A DNA stretch of 64,000 nucleotides from positions 1,194,882-1,258,881 of the forward strand of contig FJOG01000011.1 in the NCBI GenBank assembly GCA_900073065.1, given 5' to 3'. Of this stretch, positions 43,526-55,131 are shown in pieces. Numbering within the stretch: position 1 is the first letter of the stretch; every line of letters begins with the position of its first letter. The DNA is from Phialocephala subalpina (lineage: Eukaryota > Ascomycota > Leotiomycetes > Helotiales > Mollisiaceae). The position numbers were made by a program, and so were the translations under genes. The notes below the pieces were generated by a model, which did no database searches, was not told the DNA's origin, and worked only from the letters and a program-made list of their open reading frames with translations.

Positions 43526-44026
43526 GCTCGTTCGTGGGAGGGAGCGTGCGGTTGTGGTACCGCGGAAGGCTCCATCCCACCTGATACTAGTGGGCCAGTT
43601 AGCCTGACACAAAAAAAGAGCTTGAATGGAAGGAGCAAAACCAGATATATAACGACTCAAGCAAGGAAGAACGTATGAGCTGGAGCTTCAGCCCTCAAAA
43701 TGCAAACGAAAGAGAAATCAAAAATGCAGATTAGTAGTTGGGTGGGTGACCACCAGCGAATACCTGCTGTTGTATGCTCGTTCGTGGGAGGGAGCGTGCG
43801 GTTGTGGTACCGCGGAAGGCTCCATCCCACCTGATACTAGTGGGCCAGTTAGCCTGACACAAAAAAAGAGCTTGAATGGAAGGAGCAAAACCAGATATAT
43901 AACGACTCAAGCAAGGAAGAACGTATGAGCTGGAGCTTCAGCCCTCAAAATGCAAACGAAAGAGAAATCAAAAATGCAGATTAGTAGTTGGGTGGGTGAC
44001 CACCAGCGAATACCTGCTGTTGTATG
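43526..44026 (+). repeat. exact tandem duplication of a 250-bp unit ending in a 5S rRNA fragment
   Basis: The unit starting gctcgttcgtgggagggagc begins at 43526 and again at 43776, and I see no difference between the copies. The last 46 nt of each copy (43731-43776 and 43981-44026: ttagtagttgggtgggtgac, then caccagcgaatacctgctgt and tgtatg) are the 3' end of fungal 5S rRNA. The other about 204 bp are unrelated to 5S. The duplication must be young compared with nearby decay, and is apparently untouched by RIP (it is well below the usual length threshold). Confidence 0.85.
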
Positions 44027-44988
44027 AACATCTAATCGTGATCCAGCCTTTACATGTGAAAGCCCACGAAATCGAGTCAGCCGCACGCCGTGAAAGACCA
44101 TTTATTGCGTGCTTATTGGGTCTTCGGTGGCCGAAGCCATAGTTTTCGGCGACCAAAACTCACCACCAGTTTCCTGACATTCCAGCTTCAGTTTTGCTTC
44201 GCATTCAGGAATTGTGAACTCTGGAGTCGAGATAAGATGTCAAATATAAGTCAAAGCATCTAAACATTCCTTCTGGGAATCATCCGTGGCCCCGATATTC
44301 ATTTTAAGATCTGTGAAGGAGTTCTCGCTTGCGGCTTCGGTTCGGCCCCCTTCTAACAAACCCACCGAAAAGGGACGAAAAGATCCCACGATCCTTCCAA
44401 GGCTCATCGAAGCTAATTGAGCGCCATGCGAAAATACTTACGTATTCTGACATGTGACAGGATCTTCATGTCATCTTCGGGGCTTGTCGATGACCTTCGA
44501 CTGGGTATTACCGTCTCATATGCGGGTCATGCTTCAGCACCACCACGGAGACCTTCCCCCACACCACGAGGGGTTCAACACGTCAAACTGCCAGCATCTC
44601 CCTTGATGGAAATCCGCCGACTCCCCTCCGCATTGGTTACCAGTATCCGTGGCGGAGTAAAGTCTCAGGTACAAGACGAAATCTGAAGTCTCCCGACACC
44701 CTCTCAACCCACAAGCTTGCGTTATCCGGAACATATATGATCTAAAAAAGCTTCCGTTTCCCCAGATCTCAGATTCTCACCGGTGGCTCAGCATGTCGGA
44801 CGCCTAAAGATAGCTGAGAGGTCGAATATTTAATCAGGGGAGTTCCCGCCGAGATCATCGACAATCGCCAAGCTGCATCAAATACTCAGCACCGGTCAAT
44901 CAACCAAAAGCAAAGATATATCGCTTCGTCAGACATATATCAATTCAATCATCTCCTCCAACCTCATCTGCAACACCTCACAAATAAA
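44027..44988. other. intergenic, upstream region of the gag-like gene
   Basis: No gene is recognised. The part near 44115-44140 forms a small hairpin (ttcggtggccgaa). Confidence 0.4.
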
Positions 44989-45675
44989 ATGCATTCTCCA
45001 CGCTCACCTCGCTCCCCTCGATTTCGCGGCTCCCGCCCTTCCTTCCGCCCCTCCGCTCCCCGCAGCCGTACATCCAGCTACTCCTCCGGCGGCGGCAGTT
45101 CCGACGACGGCCTCGAAGACGCGAGCTGGACCGATACCATCGGTGGCGTAACCATCCACCTCACCAAATTCGGCGGCGCGGGCCAATCACCCCGCTGCCG
45201 CGCCTGGAAAGCAGATATGAAAGTCTACCTCGACGCCAAGGGAATGGGCGACTACATCCGACCAGATATGCAAGGCGATAACTTCCACTACATCGAAGAC
45301 GAAGTTTTAGCGAAAATGGATAGAGAGAGAAAGGCCATGATCTGGTTTTCTGTTGATGAGGATGTTAGGAGAGAGCATTTGATGGATCTTTGTGAGAGGG
45401 AGGCGACGAGTGAGGATGTTTGGAGGAGATTGCATGAGAGACTTGGTGCAGACAAGCCATACGAGCCTCTGCCACCGTTGAGCTTGGATGACCAGGAGTG
45501 ACTGCTTGATCTGAGCCAGGGATCGCTGCATCTTGGTGCGTTTGAAGATGCTGTGGATGAAGAGGATTCGGAAATGAGTTTCACCAAGGCTTTCTCTGAG
45601 ATGAGTTCGAGAAGATATCCAGGACTTTTTGGGTTGCTTGTTATGAGATTGCATCTTGAGCAACGGAGTTCTTAG
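44989..45675 (+). CDS. copia gag-like uncharacterised protein with in-frame TGA
   Basis: The ATG (acaaataaaATGCATTC) opens 170 codons: a Ser/Arg/Pro-rich N-terminus (SPRSPRSPRFRGSRPSFRPS), then CRAWKADMKVYLDAKGMGDY, RKAMIWFSVDEDV and TSEDVWRRLHERLG. This resembles the small N-terminal gag domain of copia elements (W---M--YL---G--DYI ... KA---I------- T--E-W--L---YG). A TGA at 45499-45501 (codon before CTG CTT) ends it, but the same frame continues open and codon-like for 57 more residues (LLDLSQGSLHLGAFEDAVDE, then FTKAFSEMSSRRYPGLFGLL) to a TAG at 45673. Trp-to-TGA mutation or readthrough are both possible. There is no LTR or pol nearby, so it may be a domesticated or stranded gag. Confidence 0.45.
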
Positions 45676-45852
45676 GATTTGATGGGACAATGTACCACTA
45701 CTGGCGAGATATTCTGGCTTCGGTCTACGACACTCTCCTTCAGAAGGCGATTCTTAATGTCTCTTTTGTAGTTGGCATTTATTTGCAAGGAGGTACTAAA
45801 ACGAAATATGATACCAAAGTCCGGCCCATGTTCAGTCTTTTTTCGGTCTTCT

Positions 45853-47003
45853 TCACACTTGCCCATTGGCAAATAACGTTCTCCCACCATCGATCGCAAT
45901 GCATCGCCCATCAACATACGCACCCGCTTTGCTCACGAGGAACAACACAATGCCCGCAAGGTCATCTGTCCCTCCCGCTCTCTTAGCAGGGACCTTTTGC
46001 ACCAGATCGCCAAAGATATCCGCTCCTTTCCCTGTCCCCATCGGGTTCATATTACTTGGCACGACTGGTCATAGTCAGTTCCGATTCTTCTTCTTATTTC
46101 AAAATCCCAAGCTCGTCCAATGAATGAGAACAAAAAAAGATGAAGACTCACAACCAGGATTAATCCCGACAACTCTCACATACCACCTCGCGAATTTCGA
46201 TGCAAGCAACGCAACAAGATGATCTGTCGCAGCCTTCGTACTTGCATAACTCATCATATCAACATTCGTTGCATTGTGAAGGCTTGCGATCGAGCTGGTG
46301 ATCACCACAACACCTCGTCCGTGGTCTCTTCCCTTGCTTCCATCTGGCATATCGAGGTCACCCGCCGCCACGAGGAGGTCGAGCAAGGCGACAGAAAGGT
46401 AGTAATGCGCCATGGTATTGACTTGGAAGGACTTCGTCCAGTCTTCGTATTTCGAGGACCAGAGAGAGGTTTGCAATTCCTCGAGCGATGCTGTCAAAGG
46501 ATTGCATGCGATTGGTGGATCGCGACGGATGCCAGCGTTTGAGATCAAGATGTCGAGATGAGCTTCTCGCGCGCGAACAAACTTGGACGCCTTTTCGATG
46601 CCGTCTTTTGATAAGAGGTCGCAGAAGAACCTTGATTTCGTTCAGCAAGAGTTGGAGTAGGCAAACAGGATGGGAACGTTACGTTCGACATCCATCGAGA
46701 ACGAGAAGAATTGTGAGTTTAGAGTATCTCACCCAACAGCGCTGCCCCCAGAACTATTCCCTACTTCGTTCAGTTCTTTCTCAACTTCTACGATAGGGTC
46801 AATCGCCAATCCACAAACGTAGACCTTAACACCATTGGTCACGAGACCCTACCCCTGCGTCAGCAACATCGCAACAGCACGTCAAACACACAGGAAGAGA
46901 ACCACACCTTTGCGATCATAAGCCCAATCCCGCTCGTCCCTCCTGTCACTAAAGCGACTCGTCCCTTCACAGAAAACAAGCTGTTGATCTCCGTCGAAGC
47001 CAT
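45853..47003 (-). CDS. short-chain dehydrogenase/reductase (SDR), four exons
   Basis: Exons 47003-46908, 46848-46733, 46630-46152 and 46064-45853 join in frame with canonical introns. The product of about 300 residues is a classical SDR: cofactor motif VALVTGGTSGIGLMIAKG, the ISNAG structural motif, the catalytic Ser in VVVITSSIASL, the active-site YASTK, and NPGFVPSNM after it. The end (AYVDGRCIAIDGGRTLFANG) is typical. The substrate is unknown. It is transcribed away from the SnoaL-like gene at 47640 and near a P450, so a shared small pathway is conceivable. No lesions are seen. Confidence 0.88.
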
Positions 47004-47639
47004 CTTTTCGACTCGCTTGTCGATGAACCCCTGAATGAAGCGAAGGACCTTGATGATGTGATATTTCAATCAGGCAGAATACAGGTGGGTTGAGCCAATA
47101 AAGAACCAGACGTGATGTTTAAGATTGGGAAGGTAGGGTCGAATCTTCATCTAGCCTGGCCCGAGCAGAAAAGAGAGGGAGCGTCCAAGAGTGGGGTCCA
47201 ACTTGAATGAGATCTCATCTAATCTTATCGCCGAAACCCTTCCCTCCATGCCCGAAACTTGAAAGAGGTTCACTCAAACATATCAAAACTTCAACGCAGC
47301 ATCCATCCAATCTTGGCGACGGATCGGACGGAGCGCGCGCATCGAGTTGTGAAAACGAAAAGTTGATTTCTAAGCTAGGTGGCCTCACTCGTCAATTTGA
47401 ACGCGCTAACTCGTCAGTGTGGAGAGCATGTGAGATGCATCTTCACCCGGGGGGGTCTATCTCTCACAAAATAATGCCTGTTGTGGAGATTATTGGCATT
47501 CTGCTTTCCAAGCAGAAGGCTTGTCACTCGTCACCGTGCTCTTCCAATGGGCATAAAAGTCGAGAGAAGTTCCTTTTGAACACACAGATTATGTCCAACA
47601 CGCACCTTCACATGGTTTCCAGCTCACGATATTGCCAAA

Positions 47640-48244
47640 ATGCCGTTTCAACTCACACCAGCCCACATTGAAGCCATCGTCGGTCCCGCCGCTTATGGGG
47701 AATGGAAACCGTTCCTCGATGCCCTGGACCCGAATGTGAATTGGATGATCGGAGATCATGTCTCAAACGAGAAACAACGAACTGGGACATATGTATGTCT
47801 CCCCTCGTTCACTTCTCCACTATTACATCGAAGTGAGAATGAATGCCAAGCTGATGAAATCAAGTAGAATGTCCAAACCTGGCTTGCAAATGTCCAGAAG
47901 CCACTCTTCCAACGCCTCACAGGACCCGTGCACATGAAGATCGATCACCTCGACGTTGTTGGATCCAAAGCAATCTTCGAGGCGAGTGGATTCGCGACTC
48001 AAAAGTAAGTGATTGTCTTGGAGGTTGTCCGACATTGCTGACGAGGAATGTAGGAACGGGAAGCCATATAATAACAAGTGAGTGAAAAGTTCAAGGTGTT
48101 TGAGGAGACGACAGGTGCTGACTTGAGGATTATAGATTCTGCTGGATCATGATCTTTAATGACGATACTGGTAAGGTGGTGGCGATCAGGGAATACATCA
48201 ACAGCGCATTATTGAGAGAGGTGTTTGAGGAGAACGAGGTCTGA
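47640..48244 (+). CDS. SnoaL/NTF2-like protein, four exons
   Basis: Exon 1 (47640-47792) reads MPFQLTPAHIEAIVGPAAYG, then NVNWMIGD. After three short introns the chain continues NVQTWLANVQKPLFQRLTGP, KIDHLDVVGSKAIFEASGFA, TQKNGKPYNNKFCWIMIFND and KVVAIREYINSALLREV, about 145 residues. The W-I-D/NNKFCWI pattern is that of small NTF2-fold proteins (SnoaL-like), some of which are polyketide cyclases or isomerases, while others have no known activity. It lies between an SDR and a P450. Confidence 0.75.
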
Positions 48245-48381
48245 GGGCTTGAATGGCTGCAGCATTGCAGGCGACTCGAAGGATGCCATTATTGATGTGA
48301 TGAGCAATGTTGAGGATTTGCCCATCTGACTGTCCACTTTATTGACGGGTTCTTGAAATTGTGACTTCTGCGGAGCAAGCT

Positions 48382-50298
48382 TCATCTTCGAGCACTGAGC
48401 GTGACCTCGAAATCCTTATTGTACGCTACACCGCCAGCGACAACATATCGACCTTGATTGATCACCTCGACATCGAATCGTCGAATAATCTAGAGAACAA
48501 TGTCAGTTCTACTACAGGTGATTGGATGCGGGATTTCAAAGTGTGGCTCACCTCTGGAAGGAGTTTGTACAGTTCCATAATTGCGATGTCCTTTCCCAAG
48601 CAGACTCTCGGTCCCATGCCGAAAACAAAGCTGCATGCATCATATTCATTCGCCTTCTGAGTGCTCTCAAGCCATCGCTCTGGGCGGAAGCTGTCTGGGT
48701 CTGGGGCATAGAGAGTAGGATCTCGTTGAACCACATATGCATTGCTAGTGATTTCTATTCCTGGGGGGATAAAATGCCCATCGATCGTCTTACCTTCCTT
48801 GCCCGCGACTCGAGCGAACAGGTTGGTAGCCGGTGGTTCGAGGCGAAGAGATTCCTTGATACAGGCCACGAAATATGGTAAATGGACTCGAACCTCCTCG
48901 TACTGAACGGGAGTAGAGAGTTCCCCGGCAATATCAGCAGCTTCGATCTCCTGCCGTGCACGGGACATTTTCTCGGGATTTGTTGAGAGAAATCGAAGGG
49001 TAGATCCGAGAGCCGTTCCAGTCGTGTCTGCTCCTGCTTGAATGAGCAGGGCGACATGAGCACGCTTCTGCACAGGACTGAGTGGCTCGCCATCAATTCG
49101 AGCGTCAAGGGCGCTGTGCATTAGTCAGAATTCTGTATTTAGTGATAGATAGGTCCAGCTTACTGTTGCATGAAGTCAGGCTTTTCAGGACAGATTTCGT
49201 TGCTCAGCTGAGCTTCGCGATCGGTAACCTGCTTATCAGCTTGTGATATCAACCAGCCCATACCAGTGTCGTTGGAATAGGCAGGGAGCAACCACACGTT
49301 GAAACCTGGAATTTTCATAATGACTTCTCGAAAGAATCTAAAGCGTCCGACAAAGCCAAAGAAGTCGAGGCCTTGCCTCCAATTCATGAGAATTTGATGC
49401 TCATCACGACTATTGGCGACGAAACCCCACGGTTCTGTGAAGGAGAGCATGGTCATGATATCGGCTGCAAATTCCCTGCAGAGAAATTAGTCCGAGACAC
49501 TGTGGTGATGTGGGAAGCACTTACGCTACTTTGTCTGACAAGCATACTTTCTCGTGAGTTTCAGCTCTCTGGTTCATTTTTCTAACGAAAAGTGACACTT
49601 GGTCGTCGATTCTGCTCTCCCAGCTCTTTTTTAACCCACCAATGGACCACGGCGCATTCGAAAGGGCCTTCCTCAGTCCCTTGTGGTATTCTCCATCGAG
49701 CGTAGTGAATAGATGAGGCGGTCCCAGAACCCCAGAACCATAAAGACCAGATTTTTGGTTGCACTTTGGATCCCAATATATTTCCTTCAGCGCAGAGGGT
49801 TTAGGGAAGAGTAGCATTGTTGGTGAGATGCGAATTGGAGTATTGGCTGTGAGGAATGGTTATCAGCCTTATACAGCGAGCCCAGGAAATGCGCAACCTT
49901 TGCAATCTCCTAGCCTTGCCTGGGACATTCAAGGCATACCTCCCCCAACAAAAGACGTTCGTTGGCTTGAACAGCAACGTGAATTCAAAAGGAGTATCTC
50001 AGCCCAGCCTAGGCTTTGCCATTCTCCAGGACAGGCTGGGAGATTGAAGACGCTGAAAATGCGAATAGGTGTACGTACTTCCATATTTCTTGACGAGGCC
50101 ATGAAGCCAGTGTGGCTCAATCCGAAGCACCGAGATGATGGCGCCAGACAGTGAGAATGCTGATGTATACCACGGACCAGGATATTTGGAAAGAGGGTGT
50201 AGACTGATATTGTAAAAAGCTCGAAAGAAGAGGGACGATGCGATAGCGACTGCTATTAACATGAGAATCTCCACTAGCGTGGCTTGAACACCAGCCAT
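48382..50298 (-). CDS. cytochrome P450 monooxygenase
   Basis: The N-terminus at 50298 has a membrane anchor (MAGVQATLVEILMLIAVAIA) followed by the Pro-rich hinge HPLSKYPGPW. Internal exons show the I-helix LIQAGADTTGTALGS, the ExxR motif in CIKESLRLEPPA, the PERW block (FRPERWLES) and the heme loop FVFGMGPRVCLGKDIA with the Cys ligand. A last intron (GTGAGC...CTCTAG) leads to IIRRFDVEVINQG and a stop at 48384-48382. It is an ER-bound haem oxygenase of about 500 residues, probably secondary metabolic or detoxifying. The subfamily is not determinable here. Confidence 0.88.
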
Positions 50299-50953
50299 CT
50301 TACGATGTTGTAAATGGTCAAGCCACAATTAGACCTCTGAGGATGAAGTTCTTACACGAGATAAAAGTTGGAGGGCGCGGTGAAGAACGTCGCCTCATGT
50401 TGCTAGAAGTCGAAGGAGGGGCGGATAAACACCTACCGCAACGATAATACAGGAGGCCAAGCTTGGCCAGTTGCTTGTAGATACCGAGTGGGTGCTCCAC
50501 GCTCCGTGGGACATCGATGCAGGGAACCTAGTCGAGTTGCGTTTAAGTGGTTTTGGCAGGGGATTTCGTTCTGTACGGACCGGGGAAGAGTCCAGGGTTG
50601 CCCAATGTCCAACTCGATAGCGCGCATGCAACACAAACGGCTACGACGATCTTTGCCAAATCTTCCGAAGAGATTGTGATTAACGGGGGCACGCAAATAT
50701 TGCCTGTGTAGGAGGAGACGGCGAAGACAAATAAGACCTGCAAGCTGCGGCTTCGCAGAGTATTTCTGACGCCTCAAGATGCTTTATGATCAAGATCTAG
50801 AAAAAGGAGAAGTCAAATGCCTCGAGCCGTGTTCGAAACCTTCATATACCACATACCTATTATACAGTCAATCCCAACCATCATATGCACCCACCTCATG
50901 CAAGCTGCCTATTCATACAATTCCACCCGTAACCCATTCAGCCACCCACGAAG
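50299..50953. other. intergenic between P450 and acidic-protein gene
   Basis: This holds the P450 promoter and the 3' end of the next gene. A minus-strand reading with a hydrophobic segment (LAKIVVAVCVACALSSW, near 50660) is present, but it has no clear start, splice structure or family. Confidence 0.4.
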
Positions 50954-51929
50954 TCACTTCCCCTCAACCCCCTGTGTCTCCGCATGATGAACCTCGACCA
51001 ACTCCTCATCGTCTCCCTCTCTCACCACCCCTTTTTCCGCATTAGCCTCCACATCCGCCTCCGCCATCGCCACATGCACAACCTCCTCATCCTCATCATC
51101 ATCCTCCAAACTCGTCCTCCTCTTCGCTTCCGTCGTAGCAGACAACCTCCTCTTCCCCTTGAACCCTTCACCATCACCACCACAGTCTCTCCCATCATCA
51201 GAATCATCGCTATCATCGCTCTGTACATCATCTCTATTAGCACTATTCTCGCCTCTGTCATGGCCGCTAGCGTGAATATCATAGATATGATTCCCATCAT
51301 CATCGCCTACAGCGAACGTGTTGTTTTTGGGACTTGTGCTGGTGGAAGTGGAAGTGGAAGTGTTGAAGGGCCACATGGACGGGAAGGCAGCTCTTCCGAG
51401 ACCAGTGATGGACGTGGAGACGGAGGTTTGTGTAGAAGATAAAATGCTTGCGAGGTGGTTGCTGGGGATACCCACATTCTTACTGTTGCTGTTTCCGTTG
51501 CCTTGCTCATTATCGTCCGTCTTGCTTGAGCCTAGTAGGCCTTTGCCATCATCTTCGCCTTCGAGGTCTCCGATGGAGAAGTCGTTGTCGTTGTCATCGT
51601 TGTCTGAATCGTCGTCTTCTTCTGTGGCGAAGGGATTTAGGTTCTTTTGATGCTCGGCTTGCTCGGCCTTGTTTCCGTTCTCGTTGTTCTCCGCGTTGTG
51701 TTTGTGGAGTGCGAGACGGGCAGCTAGCTGGCGACGTGCACGCGAGGGTGTGATGTTCAATGGTGGTGGTGGAGGGGGCGGCACTGATGGTGGGTCAAGA
51801 TCTGAGCTCGTGGCTGTTGTTGTCGATGGCGTCGAGATGTATCTTGAGAACTAGAAGACAAGAAGTCAGTACTACAACCCTGTGTCACACTCTGTAAGAA
51901 GCACGAAGTCCGCTCAATGGAGCAGTCAT
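50954..51929 (-). CDS. acidic low-complexity protein, function unknown
   Basis: A short first exon from the ATG at 51929 (MTAPLSGLRASYR) is joined by a 40-nt intron (GTGTGA...CTTCTAG with TACTGAC branch) to FSRYISTPSTTTATSSD and a long second exon. The chain has a Pro run, a basic helix SRARRQLAARLALHKHN, then Asp/Glu/Asn-rich stretches, a (TS)5 run from a microsatellite, and a Lys/Arg patch (KGKRRLSATTEAKRR). It is about 310 residues and probably disordered. I do not recognise a family. It lies directly downstream of the SAPS gene on the same strand. Confidence 0.6.
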
Positions 51930-52063
51930 CAATCGCAAGAGAGAGACATGTTCATAAATCTAGATTTAAGAACTGGTCTCCCAATGTTGACAAGATCGCC
52001 ATCATCAAGCCAAAGAAACGCCGGTCATGATGCAAAATAATGTACAAGAAAATACAACATGGT

Positions 52064-55000
52064 TCACTCGTCCCGGACTCCGCCCTCTGGGAACAAGGGG
52101 GTCTCGCGATCGAGTTGTTCCAAATATTCGTAATCGATTTCTTCGTCGTCGAACTTATCAAGATTAGGGGCTGGAGGAACAGAATGACCCACTTCAGCCG
52201 CGCCACTATTATTCCTTGCTCCTTCTTCATCGTTGTCTTCATCCATTTCATCATCCTCTTCGTCGCTAGAGCTTCCGAAACCACTGAGGAGTGTGCCACT
52301 GCTGAGGGTGAACCCCGAGGTGCCGTTTCCATTTGCGAGGTCGATGGTGTCGAGTCCCGCTGCTCCGTTCAATCCAGCTTCTGCCAAGGCCGATGAACCA
52401 CCGAAAGAACTATTCGCTGCGTTGACGGCGTTCATCACTGCTTGTCGCGGGCCGACCGACATATCTGGTCTGACACCTCCGAGGATAGCATTATCTCGTT
52501 CCCTGGTCTCGGCGAGAGTAACCTCGACATAGGTGATCCATTCACCATTCATGACCTTCTCCAAGACAGAATCTGACAGGAGCTCAGGTGGATGTCGCTC
52601 TGTGAACTTTACGACCTCCTCGGCGATTAGAGTTAGGTGACCCATGTATCCCAGCCTCATCTTGTTCTTCTCCTGAGCCTCGTCACTCTTCCTCTGCCCA
52701 TCAACGATGCGCATAGTGATATCGCCGGTTTCGAAAAGATCGATGGCAAGAGATCGGTTGAAACCACGGTCCATTGGACCATTGAAGACCTGTTGTACAA
52801 CGTCATAGACGACATTATGTAGAAAATTATTCCATGGGAAGCGAAAGAAGAAATCCTAATTGAGTTAGTAGCGATTATTGGCCAGCACAATTTGTTACTT
52901 ACTAGAATAGTTGGAACAACTTTGTGCTCCACGAATTGCATCTTGAGGAAGTCTCCGACGACAGGGGTAATCCGTCCTTCTTCAAGCCCCGACTGGCCGT
53001 CCATGTTGGCCATGACAACTGAATGAGAACTATCTCCAACTTCGCCCATCGTGGTATCGACGCTTTCGACAGCGGTGGCGACTTCGGGCACCGGTGGTGG
53101 CACTTCCTCCTGCTCTGGCTCGGCCTTCTTCGCAAACAGTGGTGCAGGCACATCTTCCGGCCGAGCAGCTTCTAATGGGTCCGGAATTAAGGTATCTACA
53201 GCCGCGACAGCAGGTGGCTGTTCTTGGTGTTCCTCTTCTTTGGGAGGGCTGTCGGCCGATTCCTCTGATGTCTCCGGCGAGGGCTTGCTTGTTTCGCTCG
53301 AGGACGCTTCGCTGTCTTCCGGATCCGTGCTCTCGACAGATGGAGGTGGGGAAGTCATGAGAGTGTCCTCATGCTGGATATCGAGAGATCCGACTTGCTG
53401 AGACAGCTCCTTTGTGGGCGAGAGAGGTTGAACAGCCATGTCCGGCTCTTCCATCTGATGCGAGAGATCCATCTCTTCAGTCTTCAAGCGAGGCGAACTC
53501 AGGGGCTCATCCACAAATTCCTCATCATCCTTGTCCATAAATGAGAGTGGAGCAGGGGTAGGAGTCAGAGCATTCTCCTCGCCTTCGGGCTTCTCATCAA
53601 ATTTCTCGTCAAAGTCGTCCTTCGTTTCATCGTCAATTGAGTGGTTGACCTCTTCAAATCCATCGTCGTCAGAAGCATTCTGAACCTCAAGTTTTCGAGA
53701 ACCGTCAGGCGAGCCAAGGCGAGTTTGGGTCGAGGATTTCATCGTAAGGTCATCACCACTGGAAAGTCCCGATTGGTTTGCCACAACACCCAATTTCCCT
53801 TCGGCCTTCAGCCTCTCGCGCTCCATGTCTCTCGTCTTGACAAATTCTTCGCTGCCTACCTCATTCAAGAGACCCATGTTGCTGCAGTGAAGAAGCTCGG
53901 CCATAAGTTCGCAAGTCTTGAAGCGATCGAAACCAAGAGGTTCAATCTTTCCTCCAAATGCAGCTCTCAGCTCCTTTCTTCTGATCGTCACAGGTCCATC
54001 GCCGCCTCCAATGGTATGGTTTGGGCTCAAAATTAGCTCCATGAAGTCTGGAACTCTTTGTGCAAACATTCGGAGGAGAGTACCAAGGTAAATTGGATCT
54101 CGAGATGAAGGCACAGAATTTGCTTCCGCCCCAACATCTGGATCGTAGTCGGAATTGTTCTTGCGAATAACTTCAATGACAATCCCAACACCGACCGTCA
54201 AAGGATTTCCTCCCTTCAGCATATCCGATATAAGCTTCTCGATGCACGGTTTGGATACCAATTGTCTTGTCAACTCATTTGGACCAATGCATGACTGTTC
54301 ATTTTGCGAGGCATTGGCAGATATGGTAATGATAGCTTTCAGGAAATCTCCAGCAGATGTTTGCGTTGCCCAAGAGTGTTCGGAGGAGAGGAAGGATAGT
54401 AGAATCGGCATTAAATCCTGGGAATGGAGCCACTGGTGTATTGTTAGCTAGAAATCTGTGGCTTAATGCCTGAAACATACGTCAACAATTCCTTGTCCGC
54501 CCTCTGCCTTCTCTAAGCTTATGATCTTGAGAAGCAAGTCCATAACCATGGGAGAGTCAACGTGTTGAAGCATATTCTTGACCGCTCCATCGATCGACTT
54601 GAAAAACTCGAGCATCTCCTCGGTCTTCTTGTCGAGTAATGCTTCATTGACCTTGGTGAAATAACTGGCCTGGAGAGGATCGAGAGGTGGAGGCAATTTC
54701 AGGAACTCCCAGAACTTTCGCAACAGTCCTTGGTTCTCCATCAAAGATTCGCATATCGACCAATTGTCCGAAGACAGTACTTCGGCAGCAACGTACGCAT
54801 ATCGATTTCGCTTCTTCTCCTTTTCGTCTTCATCTTCTGCTGGTGGGGTCGTTGCCGAAAATCGTTCCTTTCCCTTCCCCTCTGCTTCGTCTTTCTCGAC
54901 AGAAGCCTCGACATCAGACGCAACGACCTCTAACTTGGGTGCTACAACGTATTCTAGAAGTCTCTCTAGGATTTTGTCCTCCCTCAAATACTCAATAAGC

Positions 55001-55131
55001 TTTGTGTTGTGTTGCTTGAGTTCTTGTATCAGATCACTCTCGTCCAACAGCTCTTCAAGTGTAACATCAGGCTTGTCGAGAATTGTATCAATTGTGGAGA
55101 TGTTGGCGTATCCGCCGAATCGCCAGAACAT
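52064..55131 (-). CDS. SAPS-family protein (Sit4-associated/PP6 regulatory subunit)
   Basis: Exons 55131-54481, 54432-52903 and 52855-52064 are joined by short introns (GTATGT...CACCAG; GTAAGT...AATTAG with CTAAC branch) into about 990 residues. The opening MFWRFGGYANISTIDTILDK, then VTLEELLDESDLIQELKQHN, is the diagnostic start of SAPS proteins. Further on come NPLTVGVGIVIEVIRKNNSD and, in exon 3, NVVYDVVQQVFNGPMDRGFN. SAPS proteins bind the PP6-type phosphatase Sit4 and act in the G1/S transition and stress signalling. The middle has an acidic, Pro/Ser-rich insertion and the end an acidic DEEDDEMDEDNDEEG stretch, both usual. Confidence 0.9.

Noticed and set aside
44989..45675. A complete copia retrotransposon around the gag-like ORF
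   Set aside because: No LTRs, protease, integrase or reverse transcriptase reading was found within several kb on either side.
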